Positions 1 through 13,600 of a DNA stretch of 64,000 bases are shown here, piece by piece. Below the pieces are notes generated by a model. The model did no database searches. It worked only from the letters and a program-made list of their open reading frames with translations, and was not told the DNA's origin. The stretch comes from Streblospio benedicti. Lineage: Eukaryota > Annelida > Polychaeta > Spionida > Spionidae. The translations under genes were made by a program, and so were the position numbers. The stretch spans positions 44,677,427 to 44,741,426 of the forward strand of contig CM032660.1 of the NCBI GenBank assembly GCA_019095985.1, in the 5' to 3' direction. Numbering within the stretch: the first letter of the stretch is position 1; every line of letters starts with the position of its first letter.

Positions 1-907
1 ACGGGACGAACTCAAAAACTTCGGCAACTATATAACACTGTTAAACATAATTATATCCAAAATATTTGCTTCCTCGCATCAGCATGGGCGCCACCATCTT
101 TGTCATTGTGAACGGTGTTCGGAATGAAATGTTGTCAATGAAGCAAACGGCACAAAAAAAGGTCTCGATTGGCGTTCCGGTATTTTAGTCTTCTTTACGA
201 CGTGTGTGTTCACGTAGGTAGATCTATATCTCTCTTGTTTGTTTTTTTACGAAGATCTCATTACTGAACACGTCTTTGTATATTGATTACTTGCAGTACA
301 TGAAATTATACTGATCCTGATTAGACAAGCTAAACTTCATAAAGTGGCAAAAAAGCTAGCCACTTATGATTTATATTGCATTCACACAATATAACAATAA
401 ACATTATTTTTTTCATCAGATTGTATATAATTCAGAGGGACTCCAAAATTTTAGAGTGGTACTCCAAATTTTCAGAGTGTGTCGTCCCATGGGAAGCAAA
501 AAATATGAGTACTAAGGCCAACCCTATATTTCCCATTGATGATAAAAAGTTCAGACTAACAAAAAATCATTTGGACCGACAGTTTTTCAGGACCTGTCAG
601 ACTGGATGACTGACACAAAATTTTCACATTTGGGATAGACTGCAGGTGCTTCAACAGTCAAATCCTTAGTAGTGTGATTTTTCAGATGGGGAACATTTAA
701 GAAGACATTAAGAATTTCTGTCAACTTTCCCTGTCAAATATCCTTGTCAATTTTTACAGGAGAAACAGGTAAATGTTGCACATCTATCTTGAACACATAA
801 AGTCATAATAAACGGAATTATAAAATCGTTGATATGAACACAGACTAGTTAAATATTGTTGAAATGTGTGAACCCTGGATTTAGGGAGCGATATTAAAAG
901 AACTTAC

Positions 908-953
908 CATCTTGAGTGGCAGGTGTGTCTACGATTTCTTCAGATGATGCCAT
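908..953 (-). CDS. Possible first coding exon of a minus-strand gene leaving the window
   Basis: Read on the minus strand, an ATG at 953-951 opens a 15-codon frame (MASSEEIVDTPATQD) that ends at a strong donor, ATG|GTAAGTT, at 907-901. An acidic, uncharged-start N-terminus followed by a consensus donor is typical of a first exon. The rest of the gene would lie at positions below 900 or outside the window, and I could not find a convincing second exon in 1-900. No family is recognised. It could be a chance ORF next to a cryptic donor. Confidence 0.3.
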
Positions 954-2081
954 TTTTGGCTTCACACAGTCCTATTAATGTGACTAAGTGTTGACACAAG
1001 GTATTGCACACCTAATGTACAATACTAAACACCAGTGTAGTGAGCTGATATAAATAATGACCGCTATTTTCAACAAATATTCTTGCCGTTAAAATAATTT
1101 TGCACACTGCGATTTCATAAATTGAGGGAAATAAACTTGATACACTTCTAACAAGTGCGCTTTTGGTAATTTAAATTGTTATATGACATATGAATTTTAC
1201 ATGTTAAGTTACCAAATAATCATATATTGTGTATACATTAATTTTATATTTCAAACGTAAAGCCAATTAGTTAATAAGCCAACAGATTAATGAACTGTTA
1301 AAATAATTAAAAATACATACACTACGCGCTCAATAATGGCGGGTAAAAGCAACCGTTTGAACAGAGATCTTCTTTTTTTTTTTTCAATACTGCATGGACT
1401 GTTCGGATGGTTTCAAACGGTTGACTGTTCAATGACAGAGTTTCACCTCTGCAAACCACAATCACATAAACATAAAGCATTGTTTCCTAGCTCATTTGCG
1501 TGTACATAATGTTCACGTTTTAAAGTAAAACCTTGGCATGGCAGCGCTAGCTCTTAATTGACGTTGAGTGTCGTTTCTCACACTTAGATCTAGATAAAGA
1601 CATAAACACCTAGATCTACGTTCACCACATTGGTGATCAGCTTTCTCGGTTTCTCCTCCATACCCATCGTCGGTTTTCACGGCTTGATCACTCACACGTA
1701 CTGCCTAAGGGATGATGTACATTTTGTCACGCTCCGCAAAAGTGGAACAGTGTTCTCTTTTTTCTTGACCCCCCCAAAAGTGGAAACATCAGATGTGTGA
1801 CATACTCAAAGAATATCTACACAGTGTTTCGCGATATTTATTCAAATATTACTTATATATAGTATGCCATAAAATAATATTTATTATATATCAGGAATGT
1901 AAATTATAATATTAATGAATGTGTGAAATCTGCTGTGTTTATATTTTTAATGCCACTATTTAAATAGTTTGCTAGTGGAATTCTGGTATGAAAAGTTTTA
2001 GCGCAAGAGATAAAATTTTACACAGGTCTGGTTAGTGGAACACTGTTCCACTTTGCGGAAAAATGTTTTCATCCCTAAAGT

Positions 2082-2244
2082 CATAGGCAGATCCAGGTTT
2101 TCGGAAAAGGGGGGGGGGCACACTGAAAGAAAAGAGGGGGCGCACTTACGGGATTTCATGAAAACCCTATGAAAATGGAGTATTTTGGTGGGTAAAGGGG
2201 GAGCGCGCGCCCCATGCGCCCCCCCCCCCCCGGATCTGCCTATG
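2082..2244. mobile_element. Palindromic MITE-like element, 163 bp, 5-bp target duplication
   Basis: The ends are inverted copies of CATAGGCAGATCC, and the element is flanked on both sides by AAAGT, a 5-bp target-site duplication. The interior is G/C-homopolymer-rich. A relative lies at 26829-26997. It has no coding capacity, so it is a non-autonomous DNA transposon; the superfamily cannot be assigned from this alone. Confidence 0.6.
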
Positions 2245-3949
2245 AAAGTCCTTGTTCATACCAACCCGTGGGCCCAGTTAAAGCTTTTATGGGGAAACAT
2301 CATTTTCGGTTAGAATTACGTCAAAGACAAAATCAATACTCGGTTTCAGCTTACTTAGGCCCCCATTTCACATGGCCGATCCTAGCTCCAGATTCTCCAA
2401 AACACGCCCGATCTGTCATTTCGGGGTGGATCGGCGGATTTGTGTCAATATTTATTACGTAACTGTCTGAAGACGAAGCTTGTCATAGTCACTGAGCCGT
2501 ACAAGCTGTCAGAGACGTTGTAGGTGACGGGAAAGGGCCGAGACAGACGAAGCATTCTGAAGACGTGTGATGATCGGCTGCCAGAAATAGAGGCTTCGTG
2601 GCCATTAAACCGTGAAATAACAACAGCTTTGGTCTTTCAACACGTGTTTCTCTTCAAAACAGCAGCATGACGGACCTAGAGCCGTACCCACAATCTAGTC
2701 TCAGTATATGGTCGTCTCTGCTGGTGAGCATCAACTTGAACATCTTCAAGGCCGCCTTCTGACGCTTCATCATCTTCATCTTCCACAGTCTCTTGTATTA
2801 TTCTCTCTTCTCTCTTCCTTCTGGTGTTGTTGTTGAGCTACAACACGATTAAGTGCAACGACTGTCATTGTTATAATTATTCGTTGCCTAATCATTGTAA
2901 ATACGTCTTTGAGTTTAACCCTTCAACAGAAAGCCGGCTGTTACTTTTTTTGCCCACCACCCCCTACGAATCTCGGACATTTATTCCCCTTTGGTCTTAT
3001 CAGTGGCGTTTTAGGGCTTCAAACCTAGACATGCTCCCTGCCTTACTACTGTGTGCATGTTGCCATATGCACCATATACCTTTCATTCTCTATTCATTTA
3101 GGAGACTGCTTGACCACAACTGCTTGGCAAATGCTGATTCGACGAAAATGTGGCATTTTTCCTCTCCTGGCACTCACCACTACAGTGTTGTCACTTAAAA
3201 ACTTCAACTTGCAATACGTCAGTAATGCAGAAATAGGTTTATAAGCCGCACACATTCAATTATGTCATCATTTATGAGAAAACACATGCGAAATGGTCAA
3301 ATAATACGTAGCACTAAACGTGGAACTGCCATATTGTTTGTTTCAAATGCTTTAGCAGATTGCATTGTTTTCACATGCCTGTGTAAAAAATCATTAATTT
3401 GTGTTTCCAATGCTTTAGCCGATTGCACTGTGTTTTCACATGCCTGTGTACAGAATTCATTAATTTGTGTTTTATCCTATATATTAATACGCTAATTTTT
3501 GGACTTTGTTCGGCTATCTCCTCTTTAACCTGACTAGCTGGACGCCATCTGACTACAGAAGATCGTTCATGGTACTGTGTAGTTTTGCACGAATATGTTT
3601 TCCATTGTCAAAATGGCCCTGATGTTTGTTAAGTAGCGGTTTTATAACAAAAGTAGCAGACGGCGGCAGCCATGACAGCGTCATATGGAGCAGTGTGATG
3701 TCATAAAGACGCCAAAGGCGTCACATGGGTTCAAATACTAGGGAATACCACCACTTTGCCAATTGGCCTATGTGTACATTAGAACCTTCAATCAAGACCA
3801 CCTCTATAACTATGCCACCTATATTATAAGATGATTTATGACAGTCCCACGCCTTAATAAAAAAGACCATTGCAAACGTCCCTAAAGAGACCACCCCTAT
3901 ATTAAACCACTTGACACCAGTCCTTGGGCAGTCTTAATAGGAGGGATGT

Positions 3950-4870
3950 TCTACTGAAGTGTGTGAGAATATCTGTGCCATGGAGAGCATTATGTTCCCA
4001 TTACCATAGACACTATTTTTTGGATCTCATAGCTTCTACATATAGATGCCAAATGCATTTACAATAATCATATCATACTTGATACTTGGAAGGTGCTAAG
4101 TCGTCAGTACAATGAAGTGTGCCAGTATTATTTATTATTTATTTGTATGTACTAAATAACAAAAGTTGTCAGAGCCAAGTATTACCCATGCCCACAATTT
4201 GCACAAGGGTGGGTGCTGGAAAAAAAGAGCGGTGTACTCATTTCATACACTTTACTCAAGATATCCCTTTCCCATGTCCATGGAAGGCATTATACATAAA
4301 CACTAACTTTTCCTACCATAGCTGTGACTAAAATGACTTGGCTGAGACCTAATTTTACACACATGTACATGCAGTGACTGTTAATGTTCTTGTAGTCACG
4401 CTATAGTAATCGGGAGTATGGATGCTAGCAGGATTAATATAATTTATTACTATCAGTATGGTTGGACGTAATGGAGAGAACCTAAGTATTAAAAGGACTA
4501 TATATGTGTATTGTGGAAGTATCAAAATGTGTCTGTATCTGGGCTATGCCAGTGTGTATGTAGCTTCAAGCAGGATGAGAGGTTGGTAATGTAAGTATTG
4601 GCGATCGGTGTCAGATTTGAGGCTGACTTTTTTAGGACAAGGGAGGGTACTATCAGGACGATGGGTAGGAATGGATGGTGTAGACCAGTGGTGAAGACCC
4701 GAACTAGGTAATATATATTTGTTGTTAATTAGTGGTCTGGGGATGGGGTGATGTTGGCAAGTACTATCAGGAAGTGGGTGGGTGGTGTCAAAATGCAGAC
4801 ATTGCGGAGTGGCCTTTATTTTTAGATGGTTGGTGTTTTGACTTCTTTTCATCATCGACTGTTGTTATAT
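3950..4870. repeat. Diverged dispersed repeat, inverted relative at 12100-12720
   Basis: Several blocks of this segment match the reverse complement of 12100-12720 in the same order, for example the block around 3979-4015 with 12640-12690, and 4600-4760 with 12170-12330. A third short relative may lie near 5130-5180. There is no sustained ORF. It is probably an old interspersed element of unknown class. Confidence 0.45.
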
Positions 4871-6600
4871 GGTTCTGAAAACCTCCGCTAATGAATCATA
4901 CTTGATGCTTATGTTTGCTGTGTAGTTGGTGTGTTAACATTATTTATGTGTTTGTAATTTGTACTCTCTAAATAAGAATACTTATAGCCAACGTTAGGGG
5001 AAAAATCACACTGCCTTTGATTTTCACTGGTTATTACAGAGCATGGTCACCCTGCCATGTTTACATTGTCAAATATCTGCCTTTCAATGAATGATGCCTT
5101 GACTTTGATCTTGGATGTTGTGTGTATGGGGATGCTGTCAGTGTGCTTTCAGGATGGGTGATCGTGCTGTCAGGACAGTGTCGTTTCATTTTACATGCCA
5201 AGTCACTGGATCTAAACAATGATTTAGTTGGAATCTGCTTATACGATTATGTAACTGGAGTGATTCAATGTGATTCTCAGCATGCCTCTTTGACCACACG
5301 GGTATAAGCTAGTTTAATATTATTATCGTAAATTAGAGCACTACATATTATCATCATAGGAATATTGGTTTACGATATATAACTTCACCCCAAAGTGCTG
5401 TGTGAGTTGTTCCACAAGGTATTTCGTTAATATCTTCTATTATCGTACACGGGTACAATACCAGTATTGTACATCACTGGTTGTGTTGATGACCCTCTTT
5501 GAGTGAGACATACGAATCTAGACAGCGTTTTTCACATTTTCGTTTTCATCATATACAAAATAGACTCCGTAGGAGACGGGCCAGCTAGTAATGTTAATTA
5601 ATTTTGGTTTTCACATTGAAATATATGGTGATCCAGTAGTAAAACGTTAGTCCTTTATATACAGTTTGTAGAAATTCTTCAAAATCCACCTTAATTCCAT
5701 ATATCTAATTCATAAAGATACCATTTTAATTTGAATTATGTTAGAATGCATTTAGATACTTAAATTTGTAAGTATTTAAAAAAGCAATTATTCTATATAA
5801 CCAAAAAAGTTTATTACAACAGATTTAATTTATTTTTGATCGAGTCACAATGCGCTCAATGTGCATATCTCGCTGTGCATATTGTGACAGTCAGTATCAC
5901 ACAACATATAACAAAAGAGATGACAACATTATATTATGTGATCTGTCAACATGATATACTACACTTCACAGTCGTTTGATTTCTACATCATTTACCTGAC
6001 TAAAAGCTTCAGAAGTTTGCAAGCTTGTCTTTTTCCTTAACATTTTCACCCTGCTCAAGCTGGTATGTACACTCAACATAATGCTGAATGTGAATGCTCA
6101 GTAAATGCTCTTAAACAGCTGCACAACTGCAGAGCTTCAATAGGTTAAGTTCAGAGTATTTGCACTAATATTCACATTTATTTTGGCTTTTCACAAAGTA
6201 TCTAGGGTGCGTAAGGTTCAGAGGCTTTGAATGTCCAAACTCCCCCACACCTCACACCCCTCATCCCTCCTTATGTCTTTGAACTCCAGACAGTTTTATA
6301 TAACTTAATTGGTGCTATAAATGGCTCAGATTGCACCCGAGGGCACACAAAATTTCAAAAAAAAATCCGGGGGAGCATGCCTCCGGGCCCCCTAGCATCT
6401 GCAAGTCTGTGACACATGTATGCATGACAGAGGCATTTCACAATGTTTATCATGATCGTTCTCTCTTCTCACCCCCATCCTCGCCAACGACCGAGATTAG
6501 CCAAATTTATAGCCTCAGATAACACCAAAGAAGTTAGTGGGATATACAAATGACACCCCCCTTTTCCAAACCCTTCTGACGGCCCTGAATCAAACTATCT

Positions 6601-6734
6601 CCACTAGTGGCATACGTACGACGTAACGGTCTTGGCGACACTGAGTCTGCCGTGGTCAGGCCGCGAACTCACAATGCAGACAAATCACTTTCCTAGTGCT
6701 TCTAACCACTGCACCATCGATGCCCACCTACTTT
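6601..6734 (-). mobile_element. tRNA-derived SINE fragment
   Basis: On the minus strand the sequence has a good RNA polymerase III A box (TGGTGCAGTGG) followed about 45 bases later by a B-box-like GAGTTCGCGGCC, the layout of a tRNA-headed SINE. The tail after the B box is unrelated to tRNA, so this is not a functional tRNA gene. Confidence 0.6.
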
Positions 6735-6927
6735 AGTACTGTGACATTATTAATATTGTAATTAATCAATAACGGAAGAAACTTTGGTAGATGTGCTACA
6801 TACTACATGTGCTATGAACATTCCACGGCACAGTGTGAATACTTCAACACAAATCCAGGACACATACTTATTTTCGGCGATATAATCTATCTACAGACTA
6901 CACATTACTTATTTTCAATACAATATT

Positions 6928-7619
6928 ATGACAATGTCAAATAAATTAACAGTTAGAAAGCTGTTTTCATGTCTGCTAGTTGCAGGGGTAGCCGGTTGCA
7001 TCTACGTGAATCTCACTTCTCGTGGGCAAAGCCAAAGACAGGAACGAGAGCTTCAAAATATGCCCCTCAGAAGAGTGAAGGTAAAATTTTCAAGCCCCAA
7101 GTTTGACCTCCTGAGCAATGATTGTGACCTCAAAGCCTGTGCAATGGAATGTCAAGTTTCAATGGATGTCAACGACGAGTTAACGCTCATCACTATTGGG
7201 GCCTCAGAAAATAACAGGCCCTCGAACAGGATCCTGCACCGAACTAACACCAGAGACTATAAAGCAGTGCTGATAGCCTTGAGAACTGGAACATGTGAAA
7301 TACAAAGCATATATACCTGTGATAACCAGTGTAACTTAGCGGTTACATTTCTCAATTTTCTGCGTTCGTTGGAAGTTAGTACCCCAGTAGTAGGTACAGT
7401 ATTACTTGTTTTCTTGTCAATATTTTCAATAAAAATCAAAATGGCTATTCCCTATATCACCCATTATACGCACATTGGGTGTATACACATTGATAACAAG
7501 CTTCTTTACCCAATTCTGTGAATAGTTGATGTATTAGAACTTGATAACAGATGAAAAGTTCACCTTGTCATGTATACAAATGTGTAACGTACATGTTCAA
7601 ATGTCAGTCGTATCATGTG

Positions 7620-7657
<38 letters not shown>

Positions 7658-10600
7658 CAAACAAACAATCAGTCAAACAATCAATCAATCGAATCCTAAA
7701 TTTATTCGAACAGGCCCTAAATATTCCTCAATTTGAGGTTGTGGCCTGGCTGCCCAGTTTATTTCTTAACCGTTCGGAACTTCCCTCTTACTCTATAAGC
7801 TTTTTCTATCATGTGGATCTGTTTGATCCATAATACCCAGCCTTGACAGCTCTTTCAGCGTGACTCTAGAACACTGTCTGATTTTAAGAAAAAGCCCAAA
7901 ATAGATGAGGATGGCAATGTTATGTTATTCCTTAATGTGTCTAGAGGTATGGCTGTTTTTATTGTTTTATTTATTTATTTTTTTTATTATTATTATTTTT
8001 TTTGCTCAGCCCAAGTGAGTCGCTGTGAGAGGTCGGAGGTTTTGGGTTCAGATCACAAACAAGCCCCCATTTGGTACACAGACTAAAATGATAATTTTAT
8101 ATTAAAGTATACATTATCTACATTTCATGTTGCAGGTGTAATAAAGCCGCGGGTCATCAACTACAATAGTGGATTGACAATCGACCTACTTCAGGAGCTG
8201 AACCTGCACTTTAGAATAAATGAGAAGACAGCGGAGAAGTACCTTCTGGTGGGCGTCGTGGTGTACTACATGATAGGCCACATGGCACAACACCATGGAA
8301 CTGATGGCACAAGCTTCTTTTGGCAGACCAGTCTCTTACAAGGTAACATAGCATTAAGGAGGAAGCTCACTTAATTTGACCATGTCCATTTGCTCAAGAT
8401 ATGTGTAAGATACTGATATACACACCATATACACTAGTGGTGGGTGAATTCTAAACTACTCTGCAATATATTTTTTTACAAAAACATATTTCAGTGTGAT
8501 TATTTGACAAAGATGCGCACAAACATTTAGGAAAATTGGAAAATTTGAGACAAACAACCTATTTCAAATAAAAAGAGGGTTCATCAACTAACATTTATTG
8601 AAGTCGCCCCACCCTAAAAATGTCATGTTTCATGTCAATAAAAAAGTTATTAAGATAAACTTGAATGGTGAATATAAATCACTGCCAATATCTTGTATTA
8701 TCACGCATAACAAAATTAAACGTGCTTTATAACTTTTTATGCATATCAAATTTCAATGTTTGAAGGCTGGGGCGATCTAGATAATTATCATTAGATGGAG
8801 ACTTTTCTTCTTTGAAATGAATTGAAATAAGTATGTTTTCTCTAATTTGATTTATGTACCTAAACATTGTGTTAATCCGTTCACAAAAATCACATTTAAA
8901 ACATTTCTTAAGAAAACAAAGCTTTTAAGACTAGTCTACACGTTATTCTTCGTTTTTGTAATAAGCATCATGTACATGAGCCTATCAAACTGAGTATTTG
9001 TTACTATTTGTTAACTTTAAGAGTTGAGCTGCAGCAGCAGTTCTTCTCATGATTAATATTGTTCTGATATCTGCTATGTAAATTGAGTCGAAAATTGTAA
9101 ATAATGCTTTATTAACATTTTCAGTGCTATATCTGAGGAGGGTGCTTCAGCATCAGAACGATTAATGATGCATGTTTTACAATTTTCGACTCAATTTATA
9201 TAGCAGATATCAGACAACAATAATAATCATAAAACTAAGCATACTACATAATGCAGGTCAAGTTGTGAAGGCCGATGTGTCTGCTGCACCGTCATTAGAG
9301 TGGGAAAACCTGGCCAAGTACAGAGAAGGGCATGATGTGTTGCACTGGACGCCCCCGCGATGTCAGCCCAAGTGGACAGTGGCCGTCATCATCCCGACAG
9401 CCAACAGAGAGAAACATCTTGCAGTGCTCATCAAGAACCTGTTTCCCTTTTTACAAGTCCAGCAGGTACCTAGACATAACGTAAATGTAAATGTGGTGGT
9501 TTATAGTCATGATCCAAGTCTTGTTATCGCGACACACGTGTCGATCACGTGTCTATTGATCAATCATTTCTCACATACTTGCATCAGCAGCACATTCAGG
9601 CGCAATCCTTATCACTAACACAATCACTCACACACTCATTCAATGCTGTACCTAATTAACGTGTAGGTGCCACGGAGCTTTGTGTAACTATTTAGGTATG
9701 AGTTTGCTCAACACCCATAACCAGACACCACCGGGAATCGAACAAGCGACCTTCAGATCCAACTCCCTATCTACTTGGCCCATCGAGGATTGTGCAGAAA
9801 TGGTGTAGACACGCCAGATCTGGGTACATGAACTGCCAAAATCATGAACATTTCAGCCTGGAGGGTGAGACCGAACCCTTACACTGGATCTGCCACTAAC
9901 TTCCATTCATTTTTTTTGCATTCAATTTCAAGTTAACCGGAATCAAAAGAAATTGCTAGAAGAATCTCAACTATTTCTTTGTTTTTGCACAACTCAGATA
10001 GCCTTTTCGATCTACGTGATGGACCAGTCGTCTGACAGACTTTTCAACAAGGCCCGTCTAATGAACCTCGGCTATCTGGAGGCTCGAAGGCGGCACGACT
10101 ACGACTGCTACATCTTTCATGACGTAGACATGGTCCCCGAGAACCTCTGTAATTTGTACACATGCGGGCCCAAGCCCAGGTCAGTGCTATGGCAGTTGTA
10201 GTTTTGTTGTTCTTTGGTGCATAACATCCAATATTCTTTTTTCTTTTCTTATCTAATAGCCTATTTTAAACATGTGAAAAAAGTTAATGCCTATGCTTCA
10301 AACCACGGAAATATGATATGTGTTTTTTCAGGCACCTGACAGTGGCTCCGAGCAGTCACTTTTACAGACACATGTACAGCTACCTCATAGGGGGTATGTG
10401 GCCAGCACTTATTAGTCTAGTGTTAAGGGGACTGTGAACTCTTTTCTTAGGATTTTATTAAACTTTGATTTTTTCACTCATTATTGCTTCAATTCTTACA
10501 AATTACACCTTATTTTGTAGATAATTATCTAATCTAATGACACAACATGTTTTGAATTGTATAGATTGATGAAAAAAATTTATAAAGCAATTAATGAAAA

Positions 10601-13600
10601 AATGACAACTTTGCCTGTGAAGCATATAACTGATAGTAAAACATCGAAATGACCAAAATCACTATTCAGTTACAAAATTTGTATATTTATCTAGAAAACC
10701 TTGCCTCAAATTTTTTATATTTTTCCTATTTATAATTTTACATGCATTTTAAGTTTTAAAACCACCTATTTTCCGAATTTTCTTGCAAATCAATACAAAA
10801 ATGTTCATAATTCATCAACGAAATAAAAAAATCAAAATCCCTAGTAAGGTTTTCTTCAGAATGCATATATCTTCAAATATATACACGTTTGTGAAAATTT
10901 GATTTCATGGTTAAGGAGAAATATAAAAAGAAAAATTCATCCACTATGCAAACTTAGTTTTGAGAAAAATGGGCTTTAAACATGGCCTATCAATATACAT
11001 TGATAGTAATTGATGTCTATAAAATGTATCATATAAGAAAAACTATTGATGATAAAAGGTTCATTTTAAAAAGATGTTGTTCTTTATCATTTATAGCATA
11101 CAAAACATTGAAAATGTAAAAATTTGATTTTTAGCCCATATAACCTTATAATCCTGCAAAGAATGAGTCATTGGTTTTCACTCCAGCTTGGTCTTTACAA
11201 AATGCGTTGTAATGGGAAAACTATTGAAGATAAAAGGTTCATTTCAAAACATGTTGTTCTTCATAGTTTAAAGTATAATAAATATATGCTATAAGTTTTC
11301 TCATTCATAATTAAACCTTTTTCTGACAGTACATCTTGGAACTGATATTATAACCATAGCATACAAATGAATTCTATTTAGAGCAATATACCTGCATATT
11401 ATAACTAACATTTTAACATATGTTATATTGTTGTGTTTGGACATGATGCACTCTACTATTTGAATAGTCAATGATAACAATATATGAAGCAATGTTAAAA
11501 AGTTGCTGTTCTTTTACAAGACTAATTTTACCAGTTTTGTTTGCAAAAAATTCAATTAAAACTATGATTATTTTTTTAAAGCCATGGTCTTAAATATCTT
11601 AATTTTCTAAACAGGAAAAGAATTATGGGTACTAAAATCGGTGCAGGTAAAAGAGATGATCTTTTAATCAAGATCTGCTCAGGAAAAATAGTGGTCTAAA
11701 ATCCCTTGTGACAATAAAGAGGTTATGATATTTTTAAGGGGAAGGATATCCCATCATTGGTCTACACTTTTACATTGCCCATAATCCAGTGTTTTTAATA
11801 ACTTGTGACTTGAATAATAAGCCTGCAATCAATGAAAATGAGGATTAGCACCTATGATGGAAGCAGCCTTACTGCATCCGTACGTTAATGATGTTTCTGC
11901 TCTTCAGGTGGTTTGGTTCTCAATGAAACACATATCAAAGCAACAAACGGCTTCAGCAGTATGATGTGGGGCTGGGGAGGCGAGGACGACAACATGATGT
12001 ATCGACTCCATGCTGCTGGCTACGGAAATATTCAGCGATACCCCATGCAACTGAGTGGGTAACATCAACAGATTCTGAGCTTTAGTATGACTGATAAGTT
12101 TGGTTTATGTTTTGTTCCTGCAGTGCATTGTATATAAAAACTATTTTTACTAACTTATACCGCCCATACCCCACCCGTATCTCACTACCAAACAACAAAT
12201 ATTACATATCATTGGCCTACACCATCCGCACTGCCCTGAATCGCCCACCAATCGTCCTGACAGCACACACCACTGTTCTAACAAAGCCCAGGCCCCATTC
12301 TGACATATCCGCCCCTCTCCTGATAGCACCCTCCCGGATCCCCATTCTTCCAAGTATCAAGCATTATATGGTGACAGAGTTGTTTAGAACCCCCTATAGC
12401 ACTGAAGCTGGATAATTTGAGAAACAGAAGTACTAATATACCATAATTTCCTGTCATGTGGTAACTTTTGAAAAAGCAAAAGACCGAGCTAAGGATTTCT
12501 GTCCTTGGCTGTAGTAAGCTTGAAACAGGTGGAGAGTCATATGAACTGACTTCAAGTTGAAGCTCGTTAACGTATATACCAAGCAAGTCTATGGTGACTT
12601 CAATTGATTTTGGCATTTAATATGCAAAAGCTAAGGGAAGAAACATTAGTATCTATGGTAATGGGAACATAATGCTCTCCATCTCCCAGATATACTGAGA
12701 CTACATGAGAACATCACGATTAACACTAAGCCAAGTATAAGCAAGCAGTATAAACAACCAGTAGGATGTTAGTTCAAAATAATGAAAAAGAAAATGAGAA
12801 TACAACACACTCTGTGTCACTCAACCTTTTCAAACAAAGGATTTATTTATATTTAAAGAATTTAGTTAATGGCCTTCATAATTGTAAAATATTACAACTT
12901 TCAGTTATTTCCTGGTCTGAGGTTTATCAAAAGATATAATTAAATTTAAAGAGACATGCACAGCAAATGCCACCTTAGATAGATTGAATTAAATATTTTG
13001 TTTTTGGTTACACTTGGCATGTTACTCCTAAAAAGTAATGATTTTATAGTGTGCATTTTGATAAAATAGTAATACTCATAAAAATGTAGGCTGCCATATT
13101 GATTGTCACTTTCATATCTCCCCTGGAAAAAAGGAGCACTGCATTATCTTGCAGCCTCTATCACCCGTGCGCCGAAGCCAAAAGCAGCTGGTCAGAAATA
13201 TTTATTAAGGCTGACACAATTATGTTAATATGTAGTGTCAAGAATTTTGGGTACATTTCATGAATCCAGTTTAGAGTAATGATTAATTGTGAAGAAATGA
13301 AAATTTGCACACAGATATAAATGTATATATTCAAATTGCTTAGCAAGTACTATTTATGTGGCATATAAGGCTAATGTGATGTGAAATTCACCAGTGCATG
13401 TCTCTTTAACTATTACACAGACAAGAAATAATGAACACAATGAACTCAAATTAACAATCAGCTACAAATTATAAAGTTGGTTTTTGCTTCTTCCTTTTTT
13501 TTTCTTCTTTTTTTTCACCTTCTGTTTTTCATCTCAGATGTTTCCACTATTTGACAATGTGTTGTATATTTCCCAGGCCGCTACCATTCACTTCATCATA

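Larger units (their letters stand above)
954..6600. other. Intergenic spacer
   Basis: AT-rich DNA with no ORF that looks like a protein. Besides the palindromic element at 2082-2244 and the dispersed repeat at 3950-4870, it holds a G/C-homopolymer repeat tail around 6340-6400. Short ATG-led frames at 1336 and 2667 were considered and not accepted. Confidence 0.5.

Noticed and set aside
1336-1509. 57-codon frame starting MAGKSNRLNR
   Set aside because: Runs through a poly-T tract; no family, donor or conservation signal.
2667-2762. Short ATG frame MTDLEPYPQSSLSIW with an internal GT
   Set aside because: Only 31 codons; no second exon could be matched to the putative donor.
12107-12616. Overlapping ORFs on both strands
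   Set aside because: Lie within a dispersed repeat also found inverted at 3950-4870; no protein-like features.
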